A stretch of DNA of 64,000 nt from Pseudobacteroides cellulosolvens ATCC 35603 = DSM 2933. Lineage in GTDB: Bacteria > Bacillota > Clostridia > Acetivibrionales > DSM-2933. The notes under the pieces are model-generated. The model was not told the DNA's origin and did not search any database. It saw only the letters and a list, made by a program, of their open reading frames with translations. The position numbers and the translations under genes are program-made. Below, piece by piece: positions 25,527 to 34,821 of this stretch (position 1 is the first letter of the stretch; every line of letters begins with the position of its first letter). Location of the stretch: assembly GCF_001262605.1 (NCBI RefSeq), contig NZ_LGTC01000001.1:2151501-2215500 (forward strand). Reading direction: 5' to 3'.

Positions 25527-26690
25527 TCACTGCACACCATTCAAGAAAACATCCTCATACAAATCCACGATGTGCTCCCAACTATATTCGTCAGATATTC
25601 TCTTCTTAGCCTTCACGCCAAGTGCTGCAATTTCTTCTTCACTCATGGCATCAGTTTTTTCGATGATCTTTGCCAAATCACCAAAATCCTTATTCCAATA
25701 AATAGCCCCATCTTCGCCAACCTCTCGATTAAAACCAACGTTAAGCAACAAATTAAGGTTGGTGCTGCCTAACGCTTCCAATAAGCTCGGATTGGTCCCC
25801 CCCACCTCATGACCATGAAAATAGCCGTAGGCATTTTCACGGATTTTCTTCAAGAGCTCCTGGTCATATACGGTGCCTACAAATTTGATTCTTGGGTCGC
25901 TTCTGAAGTGGAGTTTCTGCTCCAGTTCCTCCAAAAAAGCATCATTAGCAGTCGTAATAATGGCAAAATCACGCTTTGATTTTGAGACCATAAACTCGCG
26001 TATCATCGTTTCAAAATTATTCTCTGGTACAAATCTACCAACGACCAGATAATAACCTTTAGGAGTCAACCTCTTTGTCTGATACCAACTCAAAAGTCTG
26101 GAATCATCACCAGCTAGAATAGATGGCTTTGTGTCAGAACCATATGCAATAAAGGTAGTCTTTGGATGATATTTTTGGTATTCTTTCTGTATGTATTTCT
26201 CGATGTTCTTACTATCGCAGATAAGTAAATCTGCATTCTTGATCATCATCCTTTCAGACACTTTCCAATATTTACGAACCAGAACACTCCATTTTTTGCG
26301 CATCCATTCATGTCCGTCCGGATTTACATATACTTTGCCACCAAATTTGTGAATTTTGTTCTTATAATGAGCTGCAAAAGGTCCGATTCGACAAGCAAGA
26401 ATATATACAATCGGATTTTTTATATTATGCTTTTCAATATATTGGCAACATTGTTTCAATGCAATTACATCATAATAGATAGCTTGTGCAGGTCCAATAT
26501 TAGGAACATTAACTTTAAAACAACGGGCATTCTGGTATTCAAAATCTCCCGTTTCTTCGCTTTTGCATGCTACATGATATTTTATTTCTCTATTATTCTG
26601 ATGGTACTCTGTCAGCCTGTCTACAAAAGTTTCATATCCGCCATAAGCTCCCGGAATACCTTTCGAGCCAACAATAAACACGTGCTGCAT
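25527..26690 (-). CDS. DUF1972-family GT4 glycosyltransferase (WchF/Cps2T rhamnosyltransferase-like)
   Basis: 387 residues. MQHVFIVGSKGIPGAYGGYE and ETFVDRL at the start, then YVNPDGHEWMRKKWS near 142-156, mark the DUF1972 N-terminal domain of pneumococcal Cps2T/WchF-type beta-1,4-rhamnosyltransferases, which add the second sugar to the lipid-linked primer. The GT1-type C-terminal domain follows, with GHEVGGTNPSLLEALG near 285-300. As first gene of the 11651-26690 block, with GGAGG before its ATG, it fits an early step in repeat-unit assembly. The rhamnose donor is inferred from the family only. Confidence 0.85.
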   Translation of the reverse strand: MQHVFIVGSKGIPGAYGGYETFVDRLTEYHQNNREIKYHVACKSEETGDFEYQNARCFKVNVPNIGPAQAIYYDVIALKQCCQYIEKHNIKNPIVYILACRIGPFAAHYKNKIHKFGGKVYVNPDGHEWMRKKWSVLVRKYWKVSERMMIKNADLLICDSKNIEKYIQKEYQKYHPKTTFIAYGSDTKPSILAGDDSRLLSWYQTKRLTPKGYYLVVGRFVPENNFETMIREFMVSKSKRDFAIITTANDAFLEELEQKLHFRSDPRIKFVGTVYDQELLKKIRENAYGYFHGHEVGGTNPSLLEALGSTNLNLLLNVGFNREVGEDGAIYWNKDFGDLAKIIEKTDAMSEEEIAALGVKAKKRISDEYSWEHIVDLYEDVFLNGVQ

Positions 26691-26779
26691 GAATTTTTCC
26701 TCCGATAGCTCAAAACTAAAATGTATATATAAACCAACCCATTTTTTATCTTAGTCATACAGGTTAATTTTGTTTCATC

Positions 26780-26830
26780 CTCAATAATGCAACGTTCTGC
26801 AAATGCAGAACCTTGAGTTATAGTATTGAG
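26780..26830 (-). terminator. Nested inverted repeat, terminator or leader structure
   Basis: Outer arms CTCAATA (26780-26786) and TATTGAG (26824-26830) enclose a perfect stem GTTCTGCA/TGCAGAAC (26794-26801 with 26804-26811). It lies 90 bp past the end of the 26922 gene and 90 bp before the DUF1972 gene. No clear U-tract follows. It could stop transcription of the upstream gene or form part of the leader of the polysaccharide operon. Confidence 0.4.
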
Positions 26831-26921
26831 TAAACCACATACCTATTTTAAATTCATATCAATTGATTGTCAATAGCAAATAGTCCTAATATTTTACATA
26901 TTTCTCTTTTTGTATATTTTT

Positions 26922-27569
26922 CTATGAATTTTCGTCAATTTTGTCAACTATTATCTCCAATCTGTCAAAATGAAGATTTAATCTGTCTTTCAAAGGTTCA
27001 CTAAGTACAAGAGTAATTACTGTACCCACAGATAAATTCTTAAATGAGTAAAAAACATTTGTGTAATTATTGTATATCTGAACCTTCTTTTCAAAAGGTA
27101 TATCTGATTTAATAATCATATGATCATAAAAATTGTCTTTGTCATCACCGCTTACAAGGCTGCCCTTCTTATGCATTGATATTGGAAGCACCTTTTCCTC
27201 CTTCTGGCTCTCTGTCAAAGTAAGTACTATATCTCGTGAATGTATATATATATGATTTTCAGTGAAAGGAGTCTCATTTGCTTTTAGTGAATACTTCCAT
27301 TGTGCCTTTTGTAACGATATTATTTGCTCCGCTCCAAGAAGCTTGGACAACTTATCTTCATAATACCTTTCGTTAAGCTCATTAATTCTCTTATCTACCG
27401 CCTCTATTTTATTTGAAAGCTCTTTATTTTTATCCACGTATGAGTTGCTTACATGAATAGCTCTCTTATCTGCAGCCTTATAGTCAATATAAAATTTGAC
27501 AGCAATCCCTAGTACTACAGCTAACAAAATAGATAAGGCTATTACTATCCTTTTTTCTTTTCTATGCAT
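26922..27569 (-). CDS. Membrane-anchored coiled-coil protein of unknown function
   Basis: 215 residues from ATG 27569, which has AAGGGGT upstream; a TTG start at 27596 would lie in the preceding hairpin and is less likely. Residues ~5-28 form one N-terminal membrane helix, with the rest outside. A coiled coil follows (~40-75: KELSNKIEAVDKRINELNERY), then a beta-rich domain (~85-205). I do not recognise a family. It follows a secreted triple-tyrosine protein and precedes the polysaccharide block; a structural or assembly role at the wall is possible. Confidence 0.65.
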   Translation of the reverse strand: MHRKEKRIVIALSILLAVVLGIAVKFYIDYKAADKRAIHVSNSYVDKNKELSNKIEAVDKRINELNERYYEDKLSKLLGAEQIISLQKAQWKYSLKANETPFTENHIYIHSRDIVLTLTESQKEEKVLPISMHKKGSLVSGDDKDNFYDHMIIKSDIPFEKKVQIYNNYTNVFYSFKNLSVGTVITLVLSEPLKDRLNLHFDRLEIIVDKIDENS

Positions 27570-27598
27570 AATATACCAATACCCCTTAGTTAACAAAC

Positions 27599-27634
27599 AA
27601 TCTCAAGAACAAAGCTAGCTTTGTTCTTGAGATT
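27599..27634 (-). terminator. Perfect 36-bp palindrome
   Basis: AATCTCAAGAACAAAGCT and its exact complement meet at AGCT. It lies 18 bp past the stop of the triple-tyrosine protein gene and its transcript would form a very stable hairpin. A TTGTTTGTT tract follows on the minus strand. A terminator is most likely, though the near absence of a loop is unusual. Confidence 0.6.
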
Positions 27635-27652
27635 GAGCAAATTTTGATTCTT

Positions 27653-29212
27653 TTATTTTGAAACAACTATTTCCTTTGTATATGAAGCTATATGAGAACC
27701 TGAACTTAAATCCTTTACATATACAATAATCTTATAATCTCTTGCCTGCTTTGGTATCCACATACAAGTATTACTAGGTGAATAATTCTGCAATGTAACC
27801 CAGTCAAAATTATCATGTTGAATTCCAATTTTGTACATGAGTTTATCATTTCCTGAAGCATTTACAGTTATTTTTTGAGCCTTCCCCACCTTAAAGCCGC
27901 CTTCAACATTGATAGTATCTATTGTTACTTGTGGTATCGACCGATCTAGGATAGTATATGTAAATCTATCTTCAGCCTCATAAGAGCCTGACTTTATATC
28001 CTTTATCCTCACCAATATGGTATATTTTCCTGCACTATCAGGTTTCCAACTAAGAATGTTATTTGTTGAGTAATCCTGTAAAACCACAATCCCTTTAGCT
28101 TCATGCCTATAAAAAGCATATAAAAGTTCATTTCCGCCTGATCCACGAGCTGTAAACTTCATTGTAGTATTAATATTCTGAACCCGGTCCGGGTGACTCA
28201 GCTCAACTGAATCAAGGCTAACGCCTGTAACATCCTTTGTCTCAACCTTATATGTACTTGTACGGAATGCATCGTCAAAATTTGTTGATGAAATGTCTTT
28301 TATGTATGCAGAAACTTCATATATACCTGACTTGGGTGAATTCCATGTATACTTGTCACTGGTTTTGTATCCATTAACTATTTGCGGCTTTCTGTACTGT
28401 TCACCTATTGTAAACATGTAATTGCTCTTATATTCGCCTCTTGGAGTACTTTCAGTAGCAATCCTGTAGTTTCCGGATTTGCCTACCTGTGTAACATCCA
28501 ACTTCCTAAACTCAGGGTATGTATAATCATCAGCCTTTATTTCAAATGGCTTGTCTATGGTGTCACATTGGGTTCCCGTAGGATCATTAATATCCAGTAT
28601 ATCTACTTGTAAAGCAAATGTACCTGGATCACTCGGCTTCCAAACAAACAGATTGGACTTGGTGAAGTTTTGCCTTACAACCCACTTTTTACCTTGCTTT
28701 ACAGTGAAGCTGTAACGTATGTCTTTATTTTTAGTGCCGCTGGCAATAACTTTTACATTAATATTTTGTCCTACGGTTCCATGCCCGTCAATTTCAGCAT
28801 CTGTTATTACCTTTTCAATTCTCAATACATTAGGATCATGAACAACAATCATATCCATCTTTTGATCAATAAACTTATCTGTTGCTTTGTCCTTAATTCT
28901 CACCTGTACATAATATATGCCGTCCTTTTTCTCTTTTGGATTCCAGGTTACAACAGAATTTTCACTATAAGCACTCACAAGCGTCCATCCGCTTGCATCC
29001 TGTCCCCATACCTGATACAGCAGATCGTCACTGCTTGGATCTATTGTAATCTTAAGCTTAAGAGGATTTAAACTCATCTGTTTGATATCAATACCTGTTT
29101 TATCTTGCGGCTCGGATGTAACAGAAGGTGAAGAAACTGCACTTGATACATTGAAAAACACTGAGCTTACTAGGAATACTACTAAAAACAACCCTACAAA
29201 AACTCTTCTCAT
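27653..29212 (-). CDS. Secreted protein with five triple-tyrosine-type repeats
   Basis: 519 residues. A signal peptide covers 1-27 (MRRVFVGLFLVVFLVSSVFF, cleaved after NVSSA). Five ~95-residue repeats follow, each with a Gly or Ser turn, LxYxF, WxxxQxYSxxNxxxWxP and xxGxYxIxVxIKD, resembling Y_Y_Y (triple tyrosine) domains. These beta-sandwich units occur in surface proteins and sensor stalks, and their ligands are mostly unknown. No anchor is visible, so the protein is probably released or bound to the wall non-covalently. GGAGGGG precedes the ATG, with a good promoter at 29333-29361. Confidence 0.8.
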   Translation of the reverse strand: MRRVFVGLFLVVFLVSSVFFNVSSAVSSPSVTSEPQDKTGIDIKQMSLNPLKLKITIDPSSDDLLYQVWGQDASGWTLVSAYSENSVVTWNPKEKKDGIYYVQVRIKDKATDKFIDQKMDMIVVHDPNVLRIEKVITDAEIDGHGTVGQNINVKVIASGTKNKDIRYSFTVKQGKKWVVRQNFTKSNLFVWKPSDPGTFALQVDILDINDPTGTQCDTIDKPFEIKADDYTYPEFRKLDVTQVGKSGNYRIATESTPRGEYKSNYMFTIGEQYRKPQIVNGYKTSDKYTWNSPKSGIYEVSAYIKDISSTNFDDAFRTSTYKVETKDVTGVSLDSVELSHPDRVQNINTTMKFTARGSGGNELLYAFYRHEAKGIVVLQDYSTNNILSWKPDSAGKYTILVRIKDIKSGSYEAEDRFTYTILDRSIPQVTIDTINVEGGFKVGKAQKITVNASGNDKLMYKIGIQHDNFDWVTLQNYSPSNTCMWIPKQARDYKIIVYVKDLSSGSHIASYTKEIVVSK

Positions 29213-29332
29213 TTAAAATTCCCCTCCTAAATCTGAAATGATTTTAATTAATAAGCAATAAAAGACTTGCTCAAACGAAAAAGAAAAAGTAAAACATACT
29301 ACTGAACTGTATATATCTACTATTATTGCAAC

Positions 29333-29361
29333 ATTATATTATAAGATATCTTAAAAATCAA
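29333..29361 (-). promoter_or_regulatory. Sigma-A-like promoter of the triple-tyrosine protein gene
   Basis: Minus strand TTGATT (29361-29356), 17-bp spacer, TATAAT (29338-29333). The leader is about 115 nt. It is back to back with the VanZ promoter, 62 bp away. Confidence 0.65.
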
Positions 29362-29423
29362 TATTTATATAAAATGTTTCCATAAAATTACCAGTACACT
29401 TTATAAACTTTATAAAAACAAGT

Positions 29424-29452
29424 TTGAATTTTTGTCAAGTATTAAGTATAAT
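29424..29452 (+). promoter_or_regulatory. Sigma-A-like promoter of the vanZ-like gene
   Basis: TTGAAT (29424-29429), 17-bp spacer, TATAAT (29447-29452), ending 73 bp before the chosen ATG at 29526. Confidence 0.6.
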
Positions 29453-29525
29453 AGTGGTGGCTTATTTGCAATAAAATGCATTTTTGAAGTAATTTACAAA
29501 TGTAATGAAAGGAACCAATCTTATA

Positions 29526-29996
29526 ATGCTCAAAAATAAGAGAAAACTTTTGCTCTACTTGCTTATTATACCTGCATACCTTCTGCTAATCTATTTCTTC
29601 TCACATCAGACGGGCCATACTTCAAATGAAATATCTGAAGGGATGATAAGGCGTGTAGTAGGAAAACTATTTAGCCTTACCGGTAATGAATTAACCGGCA
29701 ATACATTAGATACTTTAAACTTGCTTTTTAGAAAATTTCTTCACTTTACCGAATACATGATACTGGCTATGCTTTTTTACAGCATGCTTAAAAACTTGCC
29801 TTTAAATATCCATAAAAGACTGGCATTTTCAATATTGCCGGCTGTTTTATACTCTGCATCCGATGAGTTTCATCAGTTATTTGTACCGAAAAGAACCGGA
29901 AAGATTGCTGATATTCTTATAGATTCATCCGGTGTCATCGCAGGAGCATTGTTGATGTATTATGTTGAAAAGAGAAAAGCAAAAAAAATTGTATAA
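29526..29996 (+). CDS. VanZ family membrane protein
   Basis: 156 residues from ATG 29526; an upstream in-frame ATG at 29505 has no ribosome site, while AAAGGA lies before the chosen one. Three or four hydrophobic segments, an N-terminal FFSHQTG motif, RKFLHFTEYMILAMLFY, and SASDEFHQLFVPKRTGKIAD with its conserved DExHQ and R are the VanZ signature. VanZ homologues are linked to teicoplanin tolerance and lipid handling; the biochemical role is not settled. It is a single gene with its own promoter between two polysaccharide regions. Confidence 0.85.
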   Translation: MLKNKRKLLLYLLIIPAYLLLIYFFSHQTGHTSNEISEGMIRRVVGKLFSLTGNELTGNTLDTLNLLFRKFLHFTEYMILAMLFYSMLKNLPLNIHKRLAFSILPAVLYSASDEFHQLFVPKRTGKIADILIDSSGVIAGALLMYYVEKRKAKKIV

Positions 29997-30010
29997 TTTT
30001 TCAAAAATTA

Positions 30011-30039
30011 TTGATTTAAGTCTTGAAAAAATATATAAT
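30011..30039 (+). promoter_or_regulatory. Sigma-A-like promoter of manC
   Basis: TTGATT (30011-30016), 17-bp spacer, TATAAT (30034-30039). The leader to ATG 30178 is about 130 nt. Confidence 0.6.
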
Positions 30040-30177
30040 TATTACTGTAATAAAGCCACATTATGAAAATTATAGAAATTATAGAAATAACCAGTTTAAA
30101 TGCATTGTAATTACAAGCTATACAAGCAAATGGTTATGTATGAAAAGTTTGATTATTTAGTTTCAGGGGAGGTTCAT

Positions 30178-31572
30178 ATGAAAATAATTATTCTCGCAGG
30201 AGGCGGGGGTACTCGTTTATACCCGTTATCCAGGTCAAATTTTCCTAAGCAGTTTTTAAGTATCGATTCAGACATATCCTTATTGGCAAAAACCATAAAC
30301 AGGTACAGGTTAATTGTTGATCCTAAGGACATACTTATTGTATCAAACCAAAAGTATCTTTTTCATATTAAAGAAGAGCTGGCTAAATGCAATGCTGAGG
30401 ATTGTCACATAATTTCAGAGCCATGTCCCAGGAATACCGCACCTGCTATTGCTCTTGCAGTGAAGTATTGTATGGATAAGTTTTCTTCAACCGGTAAAGA
30501 GCAGTTTTTTATAGCTCCAGCCGACCACTTGATTGATCCTGAAGAAGACTTTGCTTTGAGGGTTTTGGAATGTATGGATTACACACGTGACGGTAAAATC
30601 GTTACTATCGGAGTCAAGCCAACCAAGCCGGAAACCGGATATGGATATATTAAGGCATCCGAAAAGTATAAAAATGGTTTTGAAGTCGAATCTTTTGTTG
30701 AAAAGCCCAGTATTGATAAAGCAACTGAGTATCTTGAAAAAGGCAGCTACTATTGGAACGCAGGTATGTATTCATTTACACTGAGTACATTTTTAGAAGA
30801 GCTTAAGCAGCATCATGTACAGCTTTACGAATACCTTTCAACCAAGAGCTATGAGCTTTTTATAAAGGATTTCGAAAAGCTGAAAAGTATATCAATTGAC
30901 TATGCTGTGGCAGAAAAATCTTCAAGAATAGTAACAGTTCCCCTCGACATTTATTGGAATGACGTAGGTTCATGGGATTCCCTTTATGACTACATGGATA
31001 AAGACACTGATGGAAACGTTCAGCTTGGGGATTGCAAATCAATTGATTGCAAAAATTCATTGCTTATGTCCAACCAAAGGCTGGTTGCAGCTGTGGGGCT
31101 TGAGGATACAATAGTTATAGAAACCGATGATGTTATTATGGTGGCAAAGAAAGGTGAATCGCAAAGGGTTAAGGAGGTTTACGAATCCTTAAAAGACCGA
31201 AGCGAAGCCCATGAACACACTACCGCCCATCGCCCGTGGGGATCATACACCATTCTAAGCCAAGGCGAAAAGTTCAAGGTAAAGCTTATAACGGTAAATC
31301 CCGGTCAGGCATTAAGCTTGCAGCTTCACAACCATCGCAGCGAGCACTGGGTTGTTACCAGCGGACAGGCCTCTGTTATAATAGGCTGTGATGATGAGCG
31401 GGTTATACATAAAAATGAAAGTATTTATGTTCCTAAAGGAACGAAACATAGACTGATGAATAAGAGTGATTCTCTCCTTACTATTATTGAGGTACAAAAC
31501 GGTGATTATGTGGGAGAAGATGACATTGTAAGGTTTGATGACGTTTATGGAAGGCTGGAATCAGCCTGCTAA
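30178..31572 (+). CDS. manC: Mannose-1-phosphate guanylyltransferase / mannose-6-phosphate isomerase
   Basis: 464 residues, the usual length of type II bifunctional enzymes. The start at 30178 follows GGGGAGG and places the nucleotidyltransferase motif AGGGGTRLYPLSR at residues 7-19 and FPKQFL at 22-27. The isomerase cupin half begins near 345 (RPWGSYTILSQGE) with HNHRSEHWVV at ~383-392. It makes GDP-mannose from mannose-1-phosphate and may also convert fructose-6-phosphate to mannose-6-phosphate. It has its own promoter and terminator. With the AlgD-like gene at 36261-37574 it would supply GDP-mannuronate. Confidence 0.9.
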   Translation: MKIIILAGGGGTRLYPLSRSNFPKQFLSIDSDISLLAKTINRYRLIVDPKDILIVSNQKYLFHIKEELAKCNAEDCHIISEPCPRNTAPAIALAVKYCMDKFSSTGKEQFFIAPADHLIDPEEDFALRVLECMDYTRDGKIVTIGVKPTKPETGYGYIKASEKYKNGFEVESFVEKPSIDKATEYLEKGSYYWNAGMYSFTLSTFLEELKQHHVQLYEYLSTKSYELFIKDFEKLKSISIDYAVAEKSSRIVTVPLDIYWNDVGSWDSLYDYMDKDTDGNVQLGDCKSIDCKNSLLMSNQRLVAAVGLEDTIVIETDDVIMVAKKGESQRVKEVYESLKDRSEAHEHTTAHRPWGSYTILSQGEKFKVKLITVNPGQALSLQLHNHRSEHWVVTSGQASVIIGCDDERVIHKNESIYVPKGTKHRLMNKSDSLLTIIEVQNGDYVGEDDIVRFDDVYGRLESAC

Positions 31573-31614
31573 TGTAGCATATAACACAAACCCTTTGATT
31601 TTTGTGGAATAATA

Positions 31615-31663
31615 AAACAAACAGCCGATAAATTTGTATTTTATTGACTGTTTGTTTATTTTA
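31615..31663 (+). terminator. Terminator of manC
   Basis: AAACAAACAG (31615-31624) pairs with CTGTTTGTTT (31648-31657), followed by ATTTTATATT. Confidence 0.65.
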
Positions 31664-31848
31664 TATTGTATTATGCCCCCTGTTAAGCAACTATTCTACA
31701 CTGACACATATAAAAATTAGTCTAAAGTCCTATATAAAATCAGCCTTCCTGCATATAGCAAAGATATCCAACCTAACATAAAATATAATTATGATGTTTT
31801 TCTTTCTCGATTATCTCCATCAACCATCGAGTACACAGGAGGTACAAT

Positions 31849-34821
31849 ATGATTTATTATGCAAAGAAACTCTTTCTGCCATTATTTCTTGCTCTTTTTT
31901 TGTCACTTTTCCTCAGTTCCTCATTATATACTTCATTGCCGGCATCTTATGCTGCCCCCGATTTAATAACATCTACGCCTCAAGAAATATCCGATGTACT
32001 CTACAACCCATATATGGGATGGGTTCCATGGGCACATACCGGCAACTATTACTCAAAACAGCCATTCAAGCTTGTTTATGCTTCTATTACATGGAGAGAG
32101 CTTGAACCGCAAAAAGGCACCTTTGATTTTGCCTCTGTCGAAACACATAACCAGTTTGACTATTGGACCTCAAAAGGTGTTAAGATTATTCTCCAGTTAA
32201 ATATGGATTACCCTGATGATTTTGAACACACGAATCTTCCCGATTGGCTTTATAATGAGATTGGCGGAGACGGCACCCGGTATAATTACCAAAACGAGAA
32301 CACAAAAATGGGCTTTAGCCCCAACTATAAAAACCCAATTCTAATATCCTATCACCAAAAACTAATCCAGGCCTTTGCAGCCCGTTATAATAAAGACCCC
32401 AGGGTATTCATGATTCTAATAGGAAGCTGCGGTCATTGGGGCGAATGGCACACAACCTATATTGCAAATGTTGATCAACCTGCAGGAATATTTCCTCCTA
32501 TCCAGTATTCAGACCAATATGCCCAACACTATGCAGATTATTTTACAGATAAACCCCTTGCAATGAGGTATCCATCACAGGTGGGAAAAGATAACAAGAT
32601 GGGGCTTTTCAATAACTGCTTCGGTGACTATAACCAGACCCAAAGATGGTTTCTGGACTGGATCTATAACGGACACGAGGATTCATACAACCCCGGCTAT
32701 ACTCATCCTACAATGCCCGATTTTTGGCTGAATGCTCCCGCAGGCGGTGAATTCGGTTACTATCCGGGAACCCAATTCCTTCAAGACTCTGCAATGCCTG
32801 AGACATTGAGACAGCTTAAGGAAAACCATATCAGCTGGCTTGGTACATGCTGCCCCGTACACCTGGAAGTTGGAGATCCACTTCAGAAAAATATAGACAA
32901 GGTTATGGCTTCAATGGGCTACAGATTCGTTCCAACCAGCATCACTCACCAGAGCACTGCCGCAGCAGGTTCCTTTCTTTCACTGAGCATGACTTGGGCA
33001 AATAAAGGTGTTGCTCCATTTTACTTCAAATGGCCTTTGGAATTATCGCTAGCCGACAGCAACGGGAATATTGTTGCAAAATATCAGTTCTCGGAGGATA
33101 TCCGCAAATGGCTGCCCGGGAACAAAACATTTCAAAGTATCTTTCCAATACCCCCAAATCTACCTGATGGAAATTACTCCATTTGTGCAGCAATAATTGA
33201 TCCTGAGACTGGAAAACCTGGCATTGACCTTGCAATTACAGGAAAAAGAGCTGATGGAAGATACCCTGTTAGCAGCATTATTGTTTCTTCCGGTGCTGTA
33301 ACAAGCACACCAACTCATACCGCAGCACATACTCCAACATATACTCCTACCCATACTCCAACTGCTACTGCATCTACCCCTGTAGCAACACCTACCCCAG
33401 TGCCTACTGCAACATTTACCTCAACATTAACGGCAACACCTGCCGCAACTCCCACTACAGTGCCGCATATGATATATGAAGCCGAAAATGCTTCACTTTC
33501 AGGAAATGCACGGGTTGCAAACGATCATCCTGGTTATTCCGGAACAGGTTTTGTTTGTGGATACGGTAACGTAAATGCTGCTGCAACTTTCAAAATAAAC
33601 ATTGCAAAATCCGGACAATATAGGCTTACAGTCAGGTATGCAAATGCCAGCGAAGCTGATAAAACACTAAGTCTGTATAATTCCAGAACATTTATCAAAA
33701 GGATAAGCTTTACAAGGACAGTAAATTGGAGCACATGGTCCAATCAATCACTATTGGTAAATTTAAAGGCAGGAACAAATTCAATCATACTGCGAAGAAC
33801 AAGATCGGACGGAGGTTCGGTTAATATTGATTATATTGGCATTGCAAGTATGAGCACGCCAACTCCAATAAGAACTCCTACAAGAACACCGACTTCTACT
33901 GCGACACCTACAAATACTCCTACACCCACAAATACTCCCACACCTACAAATACTGTAACACCGACTTCTACAGCAACACCCACATCTACAGCAACACCCA
34001 CAAATACTTCAATGCCATCTCCAACAATATTTTCTCAAAAATATGAAGCAGAAAATGCTTCACTTTCAGGAAATGCACAGGTTGCAGATGATCATACAGG
34101 TTATTCAGGCAGCGGTTTTATATGCGGGTATGGCAATATTGGTGCAAAGGCTTTGTTTACATTAACTGTACCGCAGGACGGAGACTATTCGGTCAATATC
34201 CGTTATGCCAATGCCAGCGAAGCTGATAAATCTCTTAGTATTTATGTTAATGGAATTAAAATAAGGCAAACGTTTTTCACCAGACTTTCCAATTGGGATA
34301 CATGGGAAAATAATTTGGAAGTGCTCCGCTTAAATAGCGGTATAAACTCTATCTCTCTCCAGAGAGATGATGATGACGGCGGCACGGTGAACCTCGACTA
34401 TATAACTGTAACCAAGACTTTAGCAGTGTTTTCTCAAAAATATGAAGCAGAAAATGCTTCACTTTCTGGGAATGCAAGATTTGCAGATGATCACACAGGT
34501 TATTCAGGAAGCGGTTTTATATGCGGATATGGCAATATTGGTGCAAAGGCTTTGTTTACATTAACTGTACCGCAGGACGGAGACTATTCGGTTAATATTC
34601 GTTATTCCAATGCCAGCGAGGCTGACAAATCTCTTAGTATTTATGTTAATGGGATAAAAATAAAACAAACATTTTTTCCCAAACTCTCCAATTGGGATAC
34701 ATGGGAAGATAGTTTGGAAGTGCTCCACTTAAATACTGGTATAAACTCTATTTCTCTCCAGAGAGATGATGATGACGGCGGCACGGTGAACCTCGACTAT
34801 ATAACTGTAACCCAAATCTGA
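31849..34821 (+). CDS. Secreted DUF4832 glycosidase-like protein with three CBM35 modules
   Basis: 990 residues. A signal peptide covers 1-36 (ends ASYA). A GH-A-like barrel spans ~45-365, with two candidate catalytic acids: E199 in GHWGEWH and E301 in GGEFGYYPG. The DUF4832 beta domain spans ~365-480 (NKGVAPFYFKWPLELSLADS). A first Thr-Pro linker is followed by CBM35 (541-667), a second linker, then CBM35 again (729-855) and (861-990). Modules 2 and 3 are nearly identical. DUF4832 proteins have no assigned substrate. Location beside polysaccharide genes suggests action on the cell's own polymer or on plant mannan or pectin, the usual CBM35 ligands. AGGAGG precedes the ATG. A paralogue with different accessory domains is at 53625-55889. 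Confidence 0.85.
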   Translation: MIYYAKKLFLPLFLALFLSLFLSSSLYTSLPASYAAPDLITSTPQEISDVLYNPYMGWVPWAHTGNYYSKQPFKLVYASITWRELEPQKGTFDFASVETHNQFDYWTSKGVKIILQLNMDYPDDFEHTNLPDWLYNEIGGDGTRYNYQNENTKMGFSPNYKNPILISYHQKLIQAFAARYNKDPRVFMILIGSCGHWGEWHTTYIANVDQPAGIFPPIQYSDQYAQHYADYFTDKPLAMRYPSQVGKDNKMGLFNNCFGDYNQTQRWFLDWIYNGHEDSYNPGYTHPTMPDFWLNAPAGGEFGYYPGTQFLQDSAMPETLRQLKENHISWLGTCCPVHLEVGDPLQKNIDKVMASMGYRFVPTSITHQSTAAAGSFLSLSMTWANKGVAPFYFKWPLELSLADSNGNIVAKYQFSEDIRKWLPGNKTFQSIFPIPPNLPDGNYSICAAIIDPETGKPGIDLAITGKRADGRYPVSSIIVSSGAVTSTPTHTAAHTPTYTPTHTPTATASTPVATPTPVPTATFTSTLTATPAATPTTVPHMIYEAENASLSGNARVANDHPGYSGTGFVCGYGNVNAAATFKINIAKSGQYRLTVRYANASEADKTLSLYNSRTFIKRISFTRTVNWSTWSNQSLLVNLKAGTNSIILRRTRSDGGSVNIDYIGIASMSTPTPIRTPTRTPTSTATPTNTPTPTNTPTPTNTVTPTSTATPTSTATPTNTSMPSPTIFSQKYEAENASLSGNAQVADDHTGYSGSGFICGYGNIGAKALFTLTVPQDGDYSVNIRYANASEADKSLSIYVNGIKIRQTFFTRLSNWDTWENNLEVLRLNSGINSISLQRDDDDGGTVNLDYITVTKTLAVFSQKYEAENASLSGNARFADDHTGYSGSGFICGYGNIGAKALFTLTVPQDGDYSVNIRYSNASEADKSLSIYVNGIKIKQTFFPKLSNWDTWEDSLEVLHLNTGINSISLQRDDDDGGTVNLDYITVTQI

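Noticed and set aside
29213..29332. Regulatory RNA in the leader of the triple-tyrosine gene
   Set aside because: Leader of about 115 nt, but no stable stem or known motif was seen.
30100..30177. 26-codon N-terminal extension of manC
   Set aside because: The extension has no ribosome site, while GGGGAGG precedes ATG 30178, which gives the family's normal N-terminus.
33301..34020. Tandem ACACC/ACTCC repeats as a minisatellite or CRISPR
   Set aside because: They encode in-frame Thr-Pro linkers of the DUF4832/CBM35 protein; no spacers or regular repeat length.
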